In this document: positions 59,977 to 64,000 of the stretch, one piece after another
How the letters are laid out: each line of letters begins with the position of its first letter
Position numbering within the stretch: position 1 is the first letter of the stretch
Origin: Idiomarina ramblicola
GTDB lineage: Bacteria; Pseudomonadota; Gammaproteobacteria; Enterobacterales; Alteromonadaceae
Direction of reading: 5' to 3'
Assembly: GCF_003987255.1 (NCBI RefSeq)
Contig: NZ_PIQC01000004.1
Location: forward strand, 62,001-126,000
Length of the DNA: 64,000 bases
Made by a program: the position numbers and the translations under genes
The notes under the pieces: model-generated
Databases searched by the model: none
The model's input: the letters and a program-made list of their open reading frames with translations, nothing else
What the model was told of the DNA's origin: nothing

Positions 59977-62493
59977 ATGATCAATGTCATTATGAAATTG
60001 GCGACAGGTTACCGCAGAAGCGTTTTCTGGATGTTGACGCTGATCACTATTGCTGTTGCTGCCTTCATTCCCTCTATTACCATTGATACTGATCCGGAGA
60101 ACATGCTACCGGACAACAATCCGCAGCGGGTTTTCCATAATGAGGTAAAAGAAACCTTTGCTATGCATGACATGATTGTCGTTGGCGTAGTGAATGAGAG
60201 CACCGTATACAACCAAGAGACATTAACCGACCTGCATACCGTGTCGAATTACGCGGAGTCTTTGGACGGGGTGGTTAGTGACGACCTGATGTCACTGGCT
60301 AACGTTGATAATATTACTCAGGAAGGCCCCGGCACCATTCGTTTTGAATGGATGATGAAGCAACCTCCGGGAAATGACGCCGAAGCTCAATACATTCAGC
60401 AGCAGGCTGAAGACCTGCCACTGCTTTATAACACCATTGTCTCCGGCGATAACAAAGCCGCCGCTATTTATGTGCCTATTGAAAGTAAAGACGAGAGCTA
60501 TGCGCTGGCGGAGCAACTGCGTGACAAAATTAGTACCTTAGAGGGCGGCGACGACTGGCATATTACTGGCTTGCCGGTGGCTGAAGACCAGTTCGGCTTT
60601 GAAATGTTTGTGCAAATGGGCATTTCCGCACCATTAGCTGCCGCGGTTATTTTCGCGTTGCTTTGGTTCTTCTTCCGCAATGTGCGCTTCATAAGCGCAG
60701 CGATGATAGTCGCGATGTCGACCGTACTCATTACCATGGGCGCGCTCATTGCGTTTGGCTTTACCGTGCACATTATGTCGTCGATGATAGCCATTTTCCT
60801 AATGCCGATTGCGGTGGTCGACTCGGTACATATTATGTCTGAGTTCTCTGACCGATACCGTGAAAAAGGGAACGCAAAAGACACGATAAAAGACGTGCTG
60901 GGGCACTTATTTACCCCCATGCTGTTTACTTCAATAACATCCTCTATTGGTTTTTACTCATTAATGCTAACGCCGATTCCACCAGTACAAGTGTTCGGTG
61001 CTTTCGTTGGTTCCGGTATTCTTTTGGCGTTCTTAATTACCGTTATTTTCGTGCCTGCCTATTTGTGTGCACTGAAACCATCAACGCTGGAAGGCTTTGC
61101 GCAGGCGACTCATGAAGAATATAAAGACGGCTGGCTACAAAAACTCGGCGCTGTTGCAGCTCGTCATGCGAAGCTGTGGATAGCCTTTTTCCTGGCCGTA
61201 TTAGCCTTTGCCTGGTTCGGTATTCAGCAAATTAACATTAACGACAACCCGGTTCGTTGGTTTAAACCTGACCACGAGGTGCGTATTGCTGACGAGGTAT
61301 TAAACGACCACTTTGCCGGGACGTACAACGCGTATGTGGTATTTGAAAACACCTTAGATGCGACCGAAAAAGCTCGCTCAACGGTTCGTGACGCCCTGAA
61401 TAACGACGCGCTGTCTGAAGAATCGCGGGATGCTTTATGCGCTCTGCTTGAGCAAGAGCAAGTGAACTTTAACCAGTGGATTATCGCAATTGATGACTTG
61501 CTCTTCAGCGTCGGCTCTGACCAATTAGAGCCATTAGAGCGCTTAATGACTGAGCTGGAACAACTGAATACCGCCAGCAAGGCGTTCCAAAGCCCTGAGT
61601 TACTGGCTTACATGAGCAAGATGCAAGCGTACCTGCAAACAACAGGCTTGGTGGGCAAGTCAAACAGCCTGTCCGACGTGGTGAAGACGGTGAACCGTGA
61701 ATTACGCTCGGGCGAGGAAAAAGACTACGAGCTGCCGGACAATGCCGCCGGTGTTGCGCAAACCCTGTTGCAGTACCAGTCATCGCACCGTCCGCAAGAC
61801 CTCTGGCACTTTGTTACCCCGGACTACAAACGCAGCTTAATGTGGCTGCAGCTGACCAGTGGTGACAACCAGCACGTAACTAAAGTCGTCAACGCTATCG
61901 ATAACTACATTCAGGACAATCCACTGCCTGCTAACATTGAAATAGACTGGGCCGGTAAAGCTTACCTGAACGTGGTGTGGCAGGAAGCCATGGTCGAGGG
62001 CATGCTGGACAGCTTAATCAGCGCCTTTGTGGTGGTGTTTATTATGATGGTACTGCTGTTCCGCTCGGTGGTCTTCGGTGTGCTGGCTATGCTGCCGCTA
62101 AGTCTGACCATTGCCTTTATTTATGGTCTTATTGGCTGGGTCGGTAAAGACTACGACATGCCTATTGCTGTGTTGTCGTCGCTGACTCTTGGACTGTCGG
62201 TGGACTTTGCTATTCACTTTATTGAACGCACACGCGCAACCTTCAAGCAAACCGGTAACTGGCAAGACACGCTGGCGGTTATGTTTGACGAGCCCGCGCG
62301 AGCCATTTCCCGCAATGCCATTGTTATTGCCATTGGCTTTACGCCACTGCTGTTCGCACCACTAGTGCCCTACATTACCGTGGGCGTATTCTTAGCCAGC
62401 ATTATGGCGATATCGGCCATAGTGACACTTATTATGCTCCCGGCGGTAATGACCGTGTTTAGCCGCCTCATATTCCGTGGAGGTCAATCATGA
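59977..62493 (+). CDS. RND/MMPL family transporter
   Basis: An 838-residue inner-membrane protein with twelve predicted helices: one N-terminal helix, a large periplasmic domain (about 35-215), five helices, a second helix-domain set, and a final bundle. It resembles MMPL/HpnN-like RND proteins, not the AcrB drug pumps (no adaptor protein and shorter). Such proteins move lipids or other hydrophobic envelope molecules. It overlaps the LolA-like gene by four bases (ATGA), supporting a joint function. Confidence 0.85.
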   Translation: MINVIMKLATGYRRSVFWMLTLITIAVAAFIPSITIDTDPENMLPDNNPQRVFHNEVKETFAMHDMIVVGVVNESTVYNQETLTDLHTVSNYAESLDGVVSDDLMSLANVDNITQEGPGTIRFEWMMKQPPGNDAEAQYIQQQAEDLPLLYNTIVSGDNKAAAIYVPIESKDESYALAEQLRDKISTLEGGDDWHITGLPVAEDQFGFEMFVQMGISAPLAAAVIFALLWFFFRNVRFISAAMIVAMSTVLITMGALIAFGFTVHIMSSMIAIFLMPIAVVDSVHIMSEFSDRYREKGNAKDTIKDVLGHLFTPMLFTSITSSIGFYSLMLTPIPPVQVFGAFVGSGILLAFLITVIFVPAYLCALKPSTLEGFAQATHEEYKDGWLQKLGAVAARHAKLWIAFFLAVLAFAWFGIQQININDNPVRWFKPDHEVRIADEVLNDHFAGTYNAYVVFENTLDATEKARSTVRDALNNDALSEESRDALCALLEQEQVNFNQWIIAIDDLLFSVGSDQLEPLERLMTELEQLNTASKAFQSPELLAYMSKMQAYLQTTGLVGKSNSLSDVVKTVNRELRSGEEKDYELPDNAAGVAQTLLQYQSSHRPQDLWHFVTPDYKRSLMWLQLTSGDNQHVTKVVNAIDNYIQDNPLPANIEIDWAGKAYLNVVWQEAMVEGMLDSLISAFVVVFIMMVLLFRSVVFGVLAMLPLSLTIAFIYGLIGWVGKDYDMPIAVLSSLTLGLSVDFAIHFIERTRATFKQTGNWQDTLAVMFDEPARAISRNAIVIAIGFTPLLFAPLVPYITVGVFLASIMAISAIVTLIMLPAVMTVFSRLIFRGGQS

Positions 62494-63290
62494 AAACTCT
62501 ATTTTTAACCGCGTTATCCGCCGCCGTTTTATTTGTTAGCAGCCAGGCCATTGGTGCTGAGAAAAGCGCGCGTGAAATTGTCGAGCAAGCTGAATTAAAC
62601 GCCTATTATTCGGGCGATGACGGTCGCAGTGCCGCACGCATGATCATTACTGATAATCAGGGCCGCCAACAAATGCGCCAATTCACCATTTTGCGCAAAG
62701 ACCAGCAGGACGGCGGCGTACAAGAAATGATGATATTTTTCTCACGCCCTGCCGATGTGCGTGACACGGTGTTCCGTGTGGTCAAACAGGTCAACGACGA
62801 CGATGACCGCTGGTTGTATTTGCCTGATCTCGATTTAGTGAAGCGTATATCCGCTGGCGATAAGCGCACCTCTTTTGTGGGGTCACACTTTTTCTATGAA
62901 GACGTTTCCGGCCGCAATACGGCGCTGGATAACTACGAGCTTATTTCTGAAAACGAAGACAGTTACGTATTAAAAGGCACACCGAAAGACCCTGGCAACG
63001 TCGAGTTCAGCTACTACGAAGTCGTTATTGATAAAGAGCACATGCTGCCGGTAGAAAGCACCTTTTATAACGAGAGCGGCGAAGCCTACCGAAAAATGGA
63101 AGTCCTGAAAGTGGAAACGGTACAGGGCTATCCAACCGTGACTCATTCACGCATGTCTGACTTAACCAATGGCGGACAAACAGAAATGCAGTTCCGCTTT
63201 ATGCAATACAATCTTGGCATGCCGGACAGTATTTTCAGCGAGCGCAGTCTGCGTAACCCGCCGGCAGAATGGTTACAACTGAGAGACTAA
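62490..63290 (+). CDS. LolA-like outer membrane lipoprotein-sorting family protein
   Basis: A 266-residue exported protein with a signal peptide (cleavage near residue 22) and a beta-rich domain with the pattern of PF17131-type LolA-like proteins: MIITDNQGRQQMRQFTI, then MMIFFSRPADVRDTVFRV and WLYLPDLDLVKRI. True LolA carries lipoproteins; members next to MMPL transporters probably carry a different lipid. GGAGG precedes the ATG, which overlaps the transporter stop. Confidence 0.85.
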   Translation: MKTLFLTALSAAVLFVSSQAIGAEKSAREIVEQAELNAYYSGDDGRSAARMIITDNQGRQQMRQFTILRKDQQDGGVQEMMIFFSRPADVRDTVFRVVKQVNDDDDRWLYLPDLDLVKRISAGDKRTSFVGSHFFYEDVSGRNTALDNYELISENEDSYVLKGTPKDPGNVEFSYYEVVIDKEHMLPVESTFYNESGEAYRKMEVLKVETVQGYPTVTHSRMSDLTNGGQTEMQFRFMQYNLGMPDSIFSERSLRNPPAEWLQLRD

Positions 63291-63292
63291 CG

Positions 63293-64000
63293 ATGCCATA
63301 CCGGAAAATTTTAACGTTTACCGTTCTTTTCACCTTGGCTCAAGCCTCACCGGCACAGGACTCCTGGGGTGATGACGAATGGGAAAGTGACTGGGGAACG
63401 GAACAAGACTCAAGTATTGATGTCTACGGTTATGTTGAGGCGGCAATAGGCGGACGGCTCGAATCCTCCCCCTATCACAAGCGTCTGTCTATTGCCGAGC
63501 CTCGACTACAGCTTGGTTTTAACGAGCGCTGGCAAGACATAACCTGGACCGCAAAAACCGATGGTTGGTATGACGGTTTCGATGAAACCTGGCATGGCCA
63601 AATTCGCGAACTGAATGCGCAGTTTACGGTTTTCGATAACACCGATATAAAAGTTGGCCGTCAGGTACTCACCTGGGGCACTGGCGACTACTTATTCCTT
63701 AACGACCTGTTCCCTAAAGACTGGCAGTCGTTTTTTGTTGGTCGCGACCAGGAATACTTAAAAGCGCCTTCTGATGCGCTACGAATGACCAGCTATTTCG
63801 ACTGGTTTAATATCGACGTTGTCTGGTCACCCGAGTTTGACCACGATAACTACGTTCGTGGCGAGCGAATTTCCTATTTTAACCCACTCACAGGGCAATT
63901 AACCGGTGACGACCCCTCTATTCAGTTTATAGAGCCTACCCGCCATGAGTACGCATTGCGTTTGTTTCGTAACTACGAGGGTGTGGAATACGCAGTCTAT
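63293..64000 (+). CDS. Outer-membrane beta-barrel protein (3' end outside window)
   Basis: Read by eye from the ATG two bases after the LolA-like stop to the window end; 236 residues are visible. A signal peptide ends near QASPAQ (about residue 22), followed by an acidic WGDDEWESDWG stretch, then beta strands rich in aromatic residues and alternating polarity (DVYGYVEAAIGG, RLQLGFNERW, TWTAKTDGWYDGF), typical of a transmembrane barrel. It may be the outer-membrane part of the RND-LolA system. No family name is certain. Confidence 0.75.
   Translation, partial: MPYRKILTFTVLFTLAQASPAQDSWGDDEWESDWGTEQDSSIDVYGYVEAAIGGRLESSPYHKRLSIAEPRLQLGFNERWQDITWTAKTDGWYDGFDETWHGQIRELNAQFTVFDNTDIKVGRQVLTWGTGDYLFLNDLFPKDWQSFFVGRDQEYLKAPSDALRMTSYFDWFNIDVVWSPEFDHDNYVRGERISYFNPLTGQLTGDDPSIQFIEPTRHEYALRLFRNYEGVEYAVY

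Overview
This 64 kb window is ordinary, gene-dense chromosome from a gammaproteobacterium. Several gene orders match Escherichia coli blocks: mutM-rpmG-rpmB-radC-coaBC-dut-slmA, gpsA-secB-yibN-gpmI-envC-yibQ, rpoH-ftsX-ftsE-ftsY-rsmD, and nfuA-comF-bioH. The aerobic respiration genes, the Scs thiol-redox locus, KtrAB, the DUF4397 lipoprotein and the overall protein flavour suggest a marine Alteromonadales member, probably Idiomarinaceae. That taxonomic call is inference from gene content. No rRNA, tRNA, prophage, insertion sequence or CRISPR array was seen. No gene-free stretch exceeds about 230 bases.

Layout. 1-3641: cytochrome c oxidase assembly (SURF1, a thioredoxin-like partner, CtaA, CtaB, SCO). 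3638-7466: polysaccharide deacetylase, MATE transporter, four-repeat DUF4397 lipoprotein. 7582-10540: nfuA with a good IscR-type operator, comF, bioH, mutM. 10556-15570: 2OG dioxygenase, L33/L28, radC, coaBC, dut, slmA. 15577-21177: gpsA, secB, rhodanese, gpmI, envC, yibQ. 21134-26372: ykgJ-like gene, rpoH with recognisable sigma-E and sigma-70 promoters, ftsX-ftsE-ftsY, rsmD, DUF1145. 26320-32168: DUF416, a PLP ammonia-lyase/racemase, VOC protein, a reverse-transsulfuration pair and threonine aldolase. 32265-33024: a toxin-antitoxin pair bracketed by two copies of a hairpin repeat. 33021-34568: comM/yifB. 34775-39243: DUF6174 lipoprotein and an Scs-type periplasmic disulfide locus. 39295-39914: a RelE/ParE-type toxin-antitoxin pair with promoter and operator. 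39920-47886: fpr, ubiK, rep, a large GAF-GAF-GGDEF-EAL protein, cytochrome c5, dinB, DUF4399. 47912-54572: chemoreceptor, KtrB, KtrA, M14 peptidase. 54681-59828: mltC, ybaN, hemN, fnr, glutaryl-CoA dehydrogenase, with FNR boxes before hemN and fnr. 59977-64000: an RND/MMPL transporter, a LolA-like periplasmic protein and the start of an outer-membrane protein, forming an apparent three-part envelope system.

The genes group into respiration and haem supply (heme A synthesis, HemN, Fnr, cytochrome c5, Fe-S carrier NfuA), envelope biogenesis and division (EnvC, FtsEX, SlmA, MltC, SecB, sigma-32) and thiol or sulfur metabolism (Scs, CBS/CGL). The most useful second-look items are the hairpin-bounded toxin-antitoxin cassette, the RND-LolA-barrel operon, the Scs locus with its leader palindrome and ScsA-like first gene, the IscR site at nfuA, the sigma-E promoter of rpoH, the paired FNR boxes and the degenerate EAL domain. 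No clearly unprecedented system was found.
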